DNA of 64,000 nt from Bacillota bacterium. GTDB taxonomy: Bacteria > Bacillota_I > Bacilli_A > RF39 > UBA660. Where the stretch lies: positions 1 through 64,000 of the forward strand of contig SVAI01000001.1 of assembly GCA_015059495.1 (NCBI GenBank), read 5' to 3'. Position numbers and translations under genes: made by a program. Under the pieces are notes generated by a model, which made no database searches, was not told the DNA's origin, and worked only from the letters and a program-made list of their open reading frames with translations. This document shows positions 1 to 8,658 of the stretch, piece by piece (the stretch's first letter is position 1; every line of letters starts with the position of its first letter).

Positions 1-1359
1 TTAATTGTCCCTAATATTGATGATGAAATAGAAAAGAAAAGATACTTAGATGAAATACCTCAAAGTGCTGAAGGTAAAACAATAATGACTACTGAACCAA
101 AGTTTGTTCCATCTACTGGTGCTAAAATAAAGATTAATGAATTTAGTGCTAATATTAAATTAATTGATTGTGTAGGATATATTATTAAAGATGCTAATGG
201 ATATTTAGATGAAAATAATAATCCTAGAATGGTAACAACACCATGGTTTAGTGAAGCAATACCTTTTACTAAAGCAGCTGAAATAGGTACTAAAAAAGTA
301 ATTAAAGATCATTCTACTATAGGTATTGTAGTAACTTCAGATGGCTCATTTAATTCAATATCTAGAGATAATTATATTGAAGCAGAAGATAAAACTATTA
401 ATGAATTAAAAGAAATAGGTAAACCTTTTATAGTGATATTAAATACATCTAAACCAAAAGATGAACACACCTTAAATCTAGCTAATGAATTAAGAGATAA
501 ACATAATGTACCAGTACTTCCTATATCTATTATTGATATGTCTACTAATGATATATATGAAATATTAAAAACAGCACTATATGAATATAATGTGGTAGAT
601 ATTAATTATTCTATACCAGAGTGGGTACATATCTTAGATAATAATAATGATGTTAAAAAACATTATTTAGAATTAATTAAAAATAGTTCAATAAATATTA
701 AAAAGATTAAAGATGTAGATAATATCTTAGATACCTTTAAAGACTCTAAATACATTAATAAATCTTATATATCTAATGTAGATACATCTACAGGTATAGT
801 TACTATTAATTTAGATAGTAGTGATGATTTATATAATGAAGTAGTAAATGATTTACTTGGTGAATCTATTAACTCTAAGGCTAGTATGATGAGAGTATTT
901 CAAACCTATAAAACATCTAAAGAAGAATTTGATAATATTAAACAAGCTTTAAAACAAGCCAAATCAACTGGATATGGTATTATTTATCCAACTTTAAAAG
1001 ATATGAAACTACAACCACCAGAATTAGTTAAACAAGGAAGTAGGTATGGAGTTAAGCTAAAGGCTGGTGCAAGTTCAATACACTTGGTTAAAGTAGATGT
1101 AGAATCAACCTTTGAACCAATCATCGGTAGTGAGCTTCAAAGCAAAGAATTAATTAATTATTTAACGAAAGATGTTAAAAGTGACCCATCAAGCATCTGG
1201 AAAAGTGAGATCTTTGGACGTAGTTTAAACGAGATGGTCGAAGAGGGAATGAAAGCTAAACTATCAATAATGAACGATAATACCAAGTATAAACTAGGAC
1301 AAACCCTTACTAAAATAGTAAACAAGGGTAGTTCAAACCTAATTGCGATAGTACTGTAA
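1..1359 (+). CDS. spoIVA: Stage IV sporulation protein A, 5' end cut off by the window
   Basis: SpoIVA is the ATPase that polymerises on the forespore surface and forms the basement layer for the spore coat. The reading frame is open from base 1, and the first visible residues already match the family, so the gene starts upstream of the window; the ATG at 85 (inside GKTIMTTEPKFVP) is internal. About 452 residues are visible against roughly 492 in Bacillus, so about 40 residues including the Walker A loop are missing. Recognisable blocks are TTEPKFVPSTGAK, LIDCVGY, AAEIGTKKVI and HSTIGIVVTSDG in the GTPase-like half, KSTGYGI and QGSRYGVKLKAGASSIHL in the C-terminal half, and the typical ending SNLIAIVL. 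A terminator follows at 1416. It indicates a sporulation pathway. Identification is secure. Confidence 0.97.
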   Translation, partial: LIVPNIDDEIEKKRYLDEIPQSAEGKTIMTTEPKFVPSTGAKIKINEFSANIKLIDCVGYIIKDANGYLDENNNPRMVTTPWFSEAIPFTKAAEIGTKKVIKDHSTIGIVVTSDGSFNSISRDNYIEAEDKTINELKEIGKPFIVILNTSKPKDEHTLNLANELRDKHNVPVLPISIIDMSTNDIYEILKTALYEYNVVDINYSIPEWVHILDNNNDVKKHYLELIKNSSINIKKIKDVDNILDTFKDSKYINKSYISNVDTSTGIVTINLDSSDDLYNEVVNDLLGESINSKASMMRVFQTYKTSKEEFDNIKQALKQAKSTGYGIIYPTLKDMKLQPPELVKQGSRYGVKLKAGASSIHLVKVDVESTFEPIIGSELQSKELINYLTKDVKSDPSSIWKSEIFGRSLNEMVEEGMKAKLSIMNDNTKYKLGQTLTKIVNKGSSNLIAIVL

Positions 1360-1415
1360 ACGGTGTAAAAACGTGTAAAATTTGCCTTTTTTTAGTCAAA
1401 TAATTTTACATAAAT

Positions 1416-1445
1416 GCCGATTTTTTAAGAAAAAATGGCTTTTTA
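1416..1445 (+). terminator. Terminator after spoIVA
   Basis: GCCG-ATTTTTT pairs with AAAAAATGGC around a 3-nt loop, with one bulged A and a G-U pair, followed by five T. It lies about 55 bases after the spoIVA stop and ahead of the HU gene. Confidence 0.7.
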
Positions 1446-1537
1446 TATTGATTTTGACTATAATTTTATGCTAATTTAAAAATGTAAGGATAATATGCCT
1501 TATTAATAACATTAAATTTACGTAGGAGGTAAAATTT

Positions 1538-1810
1538 ATGTCAAAACAAAATTTAGTTGAAATTATAGCTGCTAAAGCTGGACTTTCAAAAGCTGATGCT
1601 ACTAGAGCATTAGATGCTGCTTTAGAAGGAATCGAAAGCGGACTTAAAAAGGAAGGAAAAGTAACTCTTGTAGGATTTGGTACTTTCAAAGTAACTAAGA
1701 GAGCTGCTAGAACTGGTAGAAACCCATTAACTGGTGGAACATTAAATATTCCTGCTAGAAATGCTGTTTCATTCAAAGCTGGTTCAAAATTAAAAGATAG
1801 CGTTAACTAA
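1538..1810 (+). CDS. hup: HU-family DNA-binding protein
   Basis: A 90-residue histone-like protein that bends and compacts DNA as a dimer in the nucleoid. It starts with MSKQNLVEIIAAKAGLSK and carries the HU signature GFGTFKVTKRAARTGRNP followed by the DNA-binding arm and the usual AVSFKAGSKLKD ending, so it is full length. AGGAGGT 7-8 bases before the ATG is a strong ribosome binding site. It uses more G/C-ending codons than most neighbours, as expected of a highly expressed gene. It is transcribed alone, between the spoIVA terminator and its own terminator. The spoIVA-hup order also occurs in Bacillus. Confidence 0.97.
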   Translation: MSKQNLVEIIAAKAGLSKADATRALDAALEGIESGLKKEGKVTLVGFGTFKVTKRAARTGRNPLTGGTLNIPARNAVSFKAGSKLKDSVN

Positions 1811-1826
1811 TATCTTTTAAGGTAAG

Positions 1827-1854
1827 AAAAACGAGTGTTTTTACTCGTTTTTTT
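1827..1854 (+). terminator. Terminator after hup
   Basis: AAAAACGAGT pairs with ACTCGTTTTT around a short T-rich loop, followed by a T run. It closes the single-gene hup transcript. Confidence 0.88.
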
Positions 1855-1878
1855 CTTTTGTTATTAACTAAAATAAGT

Positions 1879-1884
1879 TATAAT
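1879..1884 (+). promoter_or_regulatory. Putative -10 box for the 1929 gene and the ruvA operon
   Basis: TATAAT lies about 45 bases before the chosen start at 1929. A TTGTTA at 1858 gives a 15-base spacer, so the -35 is only fair. It falls just after the hup terminator, where a new promoter is expected. Confidence 0.45.
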
Positions 1885-1928
1885 ATTTTATGAGATATAT
1901 AAGAAATTACTGGGTAAGGATGATATTT

Positions 1929-3002
1929 ATGAATATAGTAAGAAAAAGAATTATAACATTACTTTTAGGCATATTATTTTTAACTATTGCATTAGTATTA
2001 AATACCTTTAATTTATTTAGAGCAGTACTAGCACTATTAAGTATTATTTTAATAGTATATTCAATGCAATTAGAAAGAACTAATAAGAAATTATTTATTA
2101 CATTATTTACTATAGTATTAACATTCTTTGTAATAGGTATTGATTATTTAAATGTATGTATATTTAAAAAGACTCCTATTATAACTACAAGTATTGTAAC
2201 TAATAATCATGGATCAGTTTATAATTCAATTGGCTATAGAGTATGGAAATGTAGTGACAATGATGTTAAAGTAGATCCTCTATATAAAATAGGATATTAC
2301 TGTGAAGTAGATTACATGAGTGCTGAAAGTATTAACAATGTACTTCCAACAATTATTTCTAACTTTGATCATTATAAAAATAACTATGTAAAAATAATAG
2401 GTAGAGTTAACAGTGTTGATAGTGATTCAATGTTTTCTATGAGAACATATAAAGAAATAGATAACACAATTAAATATTCAGATGAATACTTACTAGAAGT
2501 TAACTTTAATTATGCTACTAGTAAGATTAGTGAATTACATGAAAATGACATTGTAACAGTTATTGGTAGAGTAGAAAATAAATATGGTAATAAAGTAACT
2601 CTAGTAGATGCTAAATTTAAAGATGAAATAACATCTCAAGGAGATGTATACTTTAATGCTGAAAGTAATATTTATTGTGAATACGATAAAGAATTATGGT
2701 TCCAAACTGAAGATAATTTATTTTATAGATCATGTATTAATGATGTTAATATCACAATTAATAATAGACAATATAACTTATTAAATGCAATATCAACTGG
2801 AGTAATATCATTACCACAAATTCAAAATGAATCCCTAGGTTATGAATCACAAAGTAAAGATAATTCAGTTATGTACAAATATAAAGATTTTAATATATTA
2901 GTATGTGATCCAAGTTATTCACGTGATGTAATTGTAGGTAGAACAACAATGAGTTTTAGCGATGGATATTGTAACAACGTAGAAGAAAACAGAGGTGTAT
3001 AA
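1929..3002 (+). CDS. Membrane protein with an OB-fold-like extracellular domain
   Basis: 357 residues of unknown function. I start it at 1929 because AAGGA lies 8 bases upstream; an upstream in-frame ATG at 1890 overlaps the promoter region. The first about 85 residues hold three or four hydrophobic segments, as in small integral membrane proteins. Two related stretches follow, around YVKIIGRVNSV and DIVTVIGRVENKYGNKV, with the alternating pattern of an OB-fold (tRNA_anti-like). Two Cys pairs in the outer region (WKCSDN, YYCEV, IYCEYD, RSCIND) could form disulphides. It overlaps nothing and leads into the 3004 gene by 1 base, so both probably belong to the ruvA transcript. No family name can be given with confidence. 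Confidence 0.75.
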   Translation: MNIVRKRIITLLLGILFLTIALVLNTFNLFRAVLALLSIILIVYSMQLERTNKKLFITLFTIVLTFFVIGIDYLNVCIFKKTPIITTSIVTNNHGSVYNSIGYRVWKCSDNDVKVDPLYKIGYYCEVDYMSAESINNVLPTIISNFDHYKNNYVKIIGRVNSVDSDSMFSMRTYKEIDNTIKYSDEYLLEVNFNYATSKISELHENDIVTVIGRVENKYGNKVTLVDAKFKDEITSQGDVYFNAESNIYCEYDKELWFQTEDNLFYRSCINDVNITINNRQYNLLNAISTGVISLPQIQNESLGYESQSKDNSVMYKYKDFNILVCDPSYSRDVIVGRTTMSFSDGYCNNVEENRGV

Positions 3003-3003
3003 T

Positions 3004-3579
3004 ATGAAAAATTCTAAATTCTGGGTATGGTTTATTCCATTATTCCTAGTAGTATGTATTGGTTTATACAACATGGTTGTAATAGCTAATAAAAATAAAG
3101 TGGTTGAAGTAAAAGATGCTGAAGTAATTAAAGAATTATATTCTAAACAAAATGATAGTTTAATTAAAGTAGAATTATCTGATAATAATAACTATGTTTT
3201 ATCTGATAAAGAAGTACTAGAAAAACTATTTAATAATAATGGAATCCTTTATCTAGGTGATGCATCATCACTATCTTCAAGAAAGAATGTTGTATTACTT
3301 GATGAAGTAGTATCATCAACAAGTATTGATAAGATTTATTTTGTTAATATTTCTAATATTGATGAACAACTAACAAATTATCTAAAAGATAAACTAGAAG
3401 TAGATAGTTTAGATGCTGGTAATACTTATTTAATTAAACAAGGTATAGTAATTAATGAAATTACAGCTAATGATTTAAATAATGATAAAGAATTAAGTGA
3501 TAAAGAAAAAGAAACATTACAATTAGAATATCAAGAAAAGATTTTAGATCTAATTGAAAAATGTGATGAGAATTGCTAA
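3004..3579 (+). CDS. Single-pass membrane-anchored protein, unknown
   Basis: 191 residues. The ATG at 3004 is preferred over 2995 because GAGGTG lies at the right distance before it. An N-terminal hydrophobic segment (WFIPLFLVVCIGLY) acts as signal anchor; the rest is hydrophilic and acidic with many Asn/Asp/Lys and would lie outside the cell. The C-terminal 30 residues are highly charged and probably helical (ELSDKEKETLQLEY). It starts 1 base after the previous gene and ends 9 bases before ruvA, so it is co-transcribed with a Holliday junction gene, but nothing in it suggests a DNA role. I do not recognise the family. Confidence 0.7.
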   Translation: MKNSKFWVWFIPLFLVVCIGLYNMVVIANKNKVVEVKDAEVIKELYSKQNDSLIKVELSDNNNYVLSDKEVLEKLFNNNGILYLGDASSLSSRKNVVLLDEVVSSTSIDKIYFVNISNIDEQLTNYLKDKLEVDSLDAGNTYLIKQGIVINEITANDLNNDKELSDKEKETLQLEYQEKILDLIEKCDENC

Positions 3580-3588
3580 GGAGGATTT

Positions 3589-4143
3589 ATGTATAACTAT
3601 ATTAAGGGTACAGTTACTGAAGTAACACCAAATTACATCGTATTAGATAATAATGACATTGGATATCAAATATATACAGGTAATCCTTATTCATTCCAAG
3701 AAGGAGAAAACTATAAAGTATATGTATATCAAAAAATAGCAGAAGATGATAACAGTTTATATGGTTTTAAAACTAAAGAAGAAAAAGATTTATTTTTAAA
3801 ACTAATAGATGTTAAAGGATTAGGACCTAAGATGGCAATGCCAATGATTGCTTTAGGTTCTGTATCTGGTATAGCAGATGCTATAGATAGAGAAAATATC
3901 TTATATTTAAAGAAATTCCCTAAAATAGGAGATAAAGTTGCAAGACAAATTATTCTAGACTTAAAAGGTAAATTAACAGTTGATAGTACTGTTGAAGAAT
4001 CTGCTTCATCTAACGAACTAATTGAAGTATTAGAATCTCTAGGATATAAAAAAGCAGATATCAAAAGAGTATTACCACAAGTTGATCCTAGCGAACCTCT
4101 AGAATCACAAGTTAAGAGTGCATTAAAATTAATGCTTAAATAA
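3589..4143 (+). CDS. ruvA: Holliday junction branch migration protein RuvA
   Basis: RuvA binds four-way DNA junctions as a tetramer and loads the RuvB motor. 184 residues, slightly shorter than typical. It has the N-terminal OB domain (MYNYIKGTVTEV..., ENYKVYVYQKIAEDD), the paired helix-hairpin-helix region (KLIDVKGLGPKMAM, LKKFPKIGDKVARQIILDLK), and the C-terminal three-helix domain that contacts RuvB (ELIEVLESLGYKKADIKRVL). AAGGAGG precedes the ATG. ruvB lies one gene downstream in the same direction. Confidence 0.96.
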   Translation: MYNYIKGTVTEVTPNYIVLDNNDIGYQIYTGNPYSFQEGENYKVYVYQKIAEDDNSLYGFKTKEEKDLFLKLIDVKGLGPKMAMPMIALGSVSGIADAIDRENILYLKKFPKIGDKVARQIILDLKGKLTVDSTVEESASSNELIEVLESLGYKKADIKRVLPQVDPSEPLESQVKSALKLMLK

Positions 4144-4156
4144 GGAAGTGCTAAAC

Positions 4157-4735
4157 ATGAAAGTAGAAAAAGAAATATTTTATCATGCAAATTCTAACAT
4201 TAAATATAATGTTGGAGATACAATTATATTTGATGAAAATACAACTAATAAAATGTATGATTTAGTATATAATACTTCTTTCATGTTAAATAATATTGAT
4301 GCTAATGAATTAATGATTAATAAAAAAAGAAATAAAGATATGAATTTTAGCATTGAAGAATTACAATTACTTGCAAATACAGTAAATCATAGTGCTTTTG
4401 TTCTAAGAGAACTAGCACTAGAAGAAATAAGATTAAAATACTGTCCAGATTTACCATCAAGACTTAGATGTTTATATGTCTGTGAAAAAGAAAGTGATGC
4501 AATAAACTGGAGTGAAGTATTAAAAAGAAATGGTAAACAAGCAAAACAAATATTAACTTTAGAATTAACTGGTACTATATTTAAAGGTGATGGTTCTATG
4601 ATGTTTAGAGTTAATAAACCATATATAGAACACTTAAAAACAGCTAAAGAATATTGGTCTAATAGTACTAATAAACAAGATGAAATATTGTTTATGGGAA
4701 CAGCTAAAGTTATAGGAGTTAAAAATATAGATTAA
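4157..4735 (+). CDS. DUF2441-like protein between ruvA and ruvB
   Basis: 192 residues with no signal or membrane segment, so cytoplasmic. AAGGAAG 8 bases upstream favours 4157 over an in-frame start 9 bases earlier. The layout is an N-terminal region (EIFYHANSNIKYNVGDTI), a central helical stretch rich in Asn and Glu, then PSRLRCLYVCEKESDAINW, which resembles the core of the DUF2441 family as I remember it. That family has no established function. It is wedged between ruvA and ruvB with gaps of 13 and 12 bases, so it is made with the branch migration proteins; this may be accidental. Family assignment is from memory and moderate. Confidence 0.65.
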   Translation: MKVEKEIFYHANSNIKYNVGDTIIFDENTTNKMYDLVYNTSFMLNNIDANELMINKKRNKDMNFSIEELQLLANTVNHSAFVLRELALEEIRLKYCPDLPSRLRCLYVCEKESDAINWSEVLKRNGKQAKQILTLELTGTIFKGDGSMMFRVNKPYIEHLKTAKEYWSNSTNKQDEILFMGTAKVIGVKNID

Positions 4736-4747
4736 GGGAGGTTTAAA

Positions 4748-5761
4748 ATGACTAAACAAAGTGAAATATATGATTTAGAAAAGAATGAAGAAATAGATGT
4801 TGATCAAAGTATTAGACCTGCGATGCTTGATGAATATGTTGGACAAGAAGAAATAAAAGAAAACATAAGAGTATTCATTGAAGCAGCTAAAATGCGTGGA
4901 GAAGTTTTAGATCATGTATTATTATATGGTCCTCCAGGATTAGGTAAAACAACACTAGCACATATTATTGCAAATGAATTAGGTGTTAATATTAAAACTG
5001 CATCTGGTCCATCAATTGAAAAGAGTGGTGATTTAGCGGCAATCCTTTCAACACTTGAACCAAATGATGTATTATTTATTGATGAAATACATCGTATGCC
5101 TAGATTCATTGAAGAAATATTATATCCAGCAATGGAAGATTTTGAATTTGATATTGTAATTGGACAAGAAGGTAATTCAAGAAATATAAAAATTGATTTA
5201 CCACCATTCACTTTAGTTGGTGCAACAACAAGAGCAGGTGATATATCTTCACCATTAAGAGATAGATTTGGTATAGTATCAAAACTAAATTATTATACTG
5301 ATGAAGAACTAAAACAAATCATTGAAAGAACATCACGTGTTTTAAATATGCCAATTGAAAGTGAAGCAGCAATGGAACTTGCTAAACGTTCAAGAAAAAC
5401 TCCAAGAATAGCAAATAGATTATTTAAAAGAGTTAGAGATTTTGCTTTAGTTAATGGAGATTCAATTATAACTTTAGAAACAACTAAAAAATCTTTAGAA
5501 AGATTACATGTAGATCAATATGGATTAGATCAAATAGATATTGAATATTTAGAATCATTAATAAATAAATTTAATGGTGGACCAGTAGGAGTAGAAACAA
5601 TTGCTACATCTATTGGTGAAGAAGTATCAACAATCGAAGATGTAATTGAACCATTTTTACTACAAGAAGGTTTTGTTAAACGTACACAAAGAGGTCGTAT
5701 CGCAACAGATAAAGCTTATGACCATTTAAAAATAGCACATTATGAAAATATATTATTTTAG
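4748..5761 (+). CDS. ruvB: Holliday junction DNA helicase RuvB
   Basis: RuvB is the hexameric AAA+ ATPase that drives branch migration with RuvA. 337 residues, full length. The opening [18 protein letters not shown] is typical; Walker A is [11 protein letters not shown] near residue 62, Walker B with sensor residues is LFIDEIHRM near residue 110, followed by [20 protein letters not shown] with the arginine finger, and the C-terminal winged helix ([31 protein letters not shown]). GGGAGG precedes the ATG. It is followed 15 bases later by dnaE. Confidence 0.98.
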   Translation: MTKQSEIYDLEKNEEIDVDQSIRPAMLDEYVGQEEIKENIRVFIEAAKMRGEVLDHVLLYGPPGLGKTTLAHIIANELGVNIKTASGPSIEKSGDLAAILSTLEPNDVLFIDEIHRMPRFIEEILYPAMEDFEFDIVIGQEGNSRNIKIDLPPFTLVGATTRAGDISSPLRDRFGIVSKLNYYTDEELKQIIERTSRVLNMPIESEAAMELAKRSRKTPRIANRLFKRVRDFALVNGDSIITLETTKKSLERLHVDQYGLDQIDIEYLESLINKFNGGPVGVETIATSIGEEVSTIEDVIEPFLLQEGFVKRTQRGRIATDKAYDHLKIAHYENILF

Positions 5762-5776
5762 TTAAGGAGGGTTTAT

Positions 5777-8644
5777 ATGTACAACACATTAGGATTTAAA
5801 TCAGATTATTCTATTTTAAAAAGCTTAATCAAAATAGATGATTTAGTTTCTTTTTGTGTTACATATAAATCCTCTTTTGCTGCTATTATTGATGATAATT
5901 TATTCTCATCAATTGAATTCTATGATAAATGCAAAGCTAATAATATTAAACCAATTATAGGTTTAGATATCTTAATTGAAGATAAGCATTTCTATGTCTT
6001 TGCTAAAGATTATACTGGTTATAAATCATTATTAAAAATAAATACATTACAACAAAAAAAAGAACTAACAATAGATACCTTATCTAAACATAATGATAAT
6101 GTAATAATGGTTGTTCCATTTAATGTAAAAGATTACTTTAATCAATTTAGAACTATATTTAAAGATATTTATATTTCATATGAAAATGAATATGAAAAAA
6201 AGAATTCTAATATAATAACTAAAAATATAGTATGTTTAAATATAGTTAATAGTTTAAAGAAAAGTGATGATATCTTAGCTAAGATATTAGATTCAATAAG
6301 AAATGATAATAAACATATATCTATTAATACTATTACTAAAATAAATGAAGATGATTATCAAAATAATTTAAACTTTGCTAATAGTATTAATATTGATATT
6401 CCTAAAGGTAATAGATATATACCAATATATCCAAATGAAGTAAATGATAGCTATAAATATTTATATGCTTTATGTCATAAAGGATTACAAAAAAGATTTA
6501 ATAATAAAGTAGAACAAGTATATATAGATAGATTAAATCACGAACTTGATGTAATTAAATCTATGGGATTTGTTGATTACTTCTTAATAGTTTATGATTA
6601 TGTAAAGTTTGCTAAACAAAACAACATAATGGTTGGACCAGGAAGAGGTAGTGCAGCTGGTTCACTTGTTTCATATGCCATTGGTATAACTAATGTAGAT
6701 CCAATTAAATATGATTTATTATTTGAACGTTTCTTAAACCCTGAAAGAATAACTATGCCAGATATTGATGTAGACTTTGAGGATGCTAAAAGAGATCAAG
6801 TAATCGAATATGTTAAAGAAAAATATGGTAAAGAATATGTAGCACCAATCATGACTTTTGGTACTCTTGCTTCACGTCAAGTGTTAAAAGATGTAGCAAA
6901 ATATTTTGAACTAGATAACATGGTTGATGTCTTAACAAAAGCTATAGATCCAAAACTAAATCTATTAGATAATTCTAAAGATCCTAAAGTTAAAAAGATA
7001 TTAAATCTATATCCTAAACTACAAGAAGTATATAAACAAGCATTAGTCTTAGAAGGACTAAAAAGACAAATATCTACAACAGCAGCAGGAGTAGCAATCT
7101 CAAGTGTTAAACTTGATGATATTGTACCTGTATGTATTAATGATAATAATATACTATGTGGTTTAACACTTAATTATCTTGAAGAACTAGGTATTATAAA
7201 AATGGATTTCTTAGGTTTAACTAATCTATCAATAATCCATAATATTCTAGATATGACTAATAATGAAATTAAATTATCATCTATTAAGTTAGATGATGAA
7301 GAAGTATATAAACTATTTGGTGAAGCTAAAACTGAAGGTATATTTCAATTTGAAAGTGAAGGAATGAAAAACTTCCTTAAAAAATTAAAACCTAAAAACT
7401 TTAGTGAACTATACGCAGCACTTGCTTTGTTTAGACCAGGACCAATGGAATACATTGATGAGTTTATTCAAAGAAAAGAAGGTAAAGTACAAATAGATTA
7501 TATAGATGATAGTCTAAAAGATATCTTAAAAGAAACTTATGGTATTATTATCTATCAAGAACAAATAATGCAAATACTTGTTAAGATGGCTAAATTTACT
7601 TTTGCAGAAGCTGATCTTTTTAGACGTGCAATGTCAAAGAAAAAAGAAAGCATAATCTTAAGTGAAAAAGAACACTTTATTAAATCTGCTATAAGTAATG
7701 GTTATAGTGAAGCAATAGCAAATAAAACATTTGAAAGAATATTAAAATTTGCTAGTTATGGATTTAATAAATCTCATAGTGTTTCTTATGCATTAATTGG
7801 TTATCAAATGGCATATCTTAAAGTACACTATAAAGAACACTTTATAGCAAACTTACTTAATATGTCTATTGGTAATATAAATAAAACTAATGAATATTTA
7901 ACACTAGCTAAAAAAGAAGATATATTCTTACTTAAACCAAGTATTAATGAAAGTAATTTAAATTATACTATTGAAGATAAAAAACTAAGATTACCTCTAA
8001 GTATAATTAAAAATGTTGGTACTATAGCAGAAGAAGAAATAATATCTAAAAGAACAGAACCATTCAAAGACTTCTTTGAATTTGTAGCTAAGTGTTATTC
8101 AAAGAATGTTAATAAAAAAGTTATTGAAAATTTAATATATGCTTCTTGTTTTGATTCATTTAATTATAATCATAAAACTTTAATAGATAATTTAGATAAT
8201 GCTATTAGATATAGTGAATTATATAATAATTTAGATTCTTCTTTAATTGAAAAACCAATTCTAGAAGAATCAAATGAATTTACTGCACAAGAACTACAAG
8301 AACAAGAATTAGAAGTATATGGTTTTTATTTATCTAATCATCCAGCAAGTAAATATCAAGGAAAAGATATAACAAAATTAGACAAAATAGATAAAAAATT
8401 TAACACATTTGTTAAATCTATTGTTATAATAGATAACATTAGAGCAATAAAGACTAAAAAAGGGGATAACATGGCATTTATTAAAGCTAGTGATGAAACT
8501 TCCAAAGTAGAACTAGTAGTCTTTGCCAGTGTCTATAACACAATTAAAGATATAAAGAAAAATGATTTAGTTGAAGTAATGGGTAGAGTAACAAAGAATA
8601 TTAGTGATTATCAAATTACAGTTAATAAAATAACTAAACTATGA
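5777..8644 (+). CDS. dnaE: DNA polymerase III alpha subunit DnaE, compact with degenerate PHP domain
   Basis: Error-tolerant replicative polymerase that in PolC-containing Firmicutes extends primers on the lagging strand. 955 residues against about 1,115 in Bacillus. The polymerase core is clear: GPGRGSAAGSLVSYAIG near residue 287, catalytic Asp in PDIDVDF near 328, the third Asp in KMDFLGL near 475, RPGPMEYIDEFI, YQEQIM and FNKSHSVSYALIGYQMAYLK. The end is an OB domain (MAFIKASDETSKVELVVFA); the final about 100 residues of the family are absent. The N-terminal PHP domain has lost its metal motifs: the usual HxHSxYS block reads LGFKSDYSIL and the TDDH block reads IDDN. The usual HASTHAAG block reads QISTTAAG. 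AAGGAGGG precedes the ATG. polC follows directly. Confidence 0.95.
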   Translation: MYNTLGFKSDYSILKSLIKIDDLVSFCVTYKSSFAAIIDDNLFSSIEFYDKCKANNIKPIIGLDILIEDKHFYVFAKDYTGYKSLLKINTLQQKKELTIDTLSKHNDNVIMVVPFNVKDYFNQFRTIFKDIYISYENEYEKKNSNIITKNIVCLNIVNSLKKSDDILAKILDSIRNDNKHISINTITKINEDDYQNNLNFANSINIDIPKGNRYIPIYPNEVNDSYKYLYALCHKGLQKRFNNKVEQVYIDRLNHELDVIKSMGFVDYFLIVYDYVKFAKQNNIMVGPGRGSAAGSLVSYAIGITNVDPIKYDLLFERFLNPERITMPDIDVDFEDAKRDQVIEYVKEKYGKEYVAPIMTFGTLASRQVLKDVAKYFELDNMVDVLTKAIDPKLNLLDNSKDPKVKKILNLYPKLQEVYKQALVLEGLKRQISTTAAGVAISSVKLDDIVPVCINDNNILCGLTLNYLEELGIIKMDFLGLTNLSIIHNILDMTNNEIKLSSIKLDDEEVYKLFGEAKTEGIFQFESEGMKNFLKKLKPKNFSELYAALALFRPGPMEYIDEFIQRKEGKVQIDYIDDSLKDILKETYGIIIYQEQIMQILVKMAKFTFAEADLFRRAMSKKKESIILSEKEHFIKSAISNGYSEAIANKTFERILKFASYGFNKSHSVSYALIGYQMAYLKVHYKEHFIANLLNMSIGNINKTNEYLTLAKKEDIFLLKPSINESNLNYTIEDKKLRLPLSIIKNVGTIAEEEIISKRTEPFKDFFEFVAKCYSKNVNKKVIENLIYASCFDSFNYNHKTLIDNLDNAIRYSELYNNLDSSLIEKPILEESNEFTAQELQEQELEVYGFYLSNHPASKYQGKDITKLDKIDKKFNTFVKSIVIIDNIRAIKTKKGDNMAFIKASDETSKVELVVFASVYNTIKDIKKNDLVEVMGRVTKNISDYQITVNKITKL

Positions 8645-8658
8645 AAGAAGGAAATAGT

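Noticed and set aside
1441-1500. A clear promoter for hup.
   Set aside because: TATAAT at 1459 and TTGACT at 1454 overlap and none of the combinations gives a good spacing; not listed.
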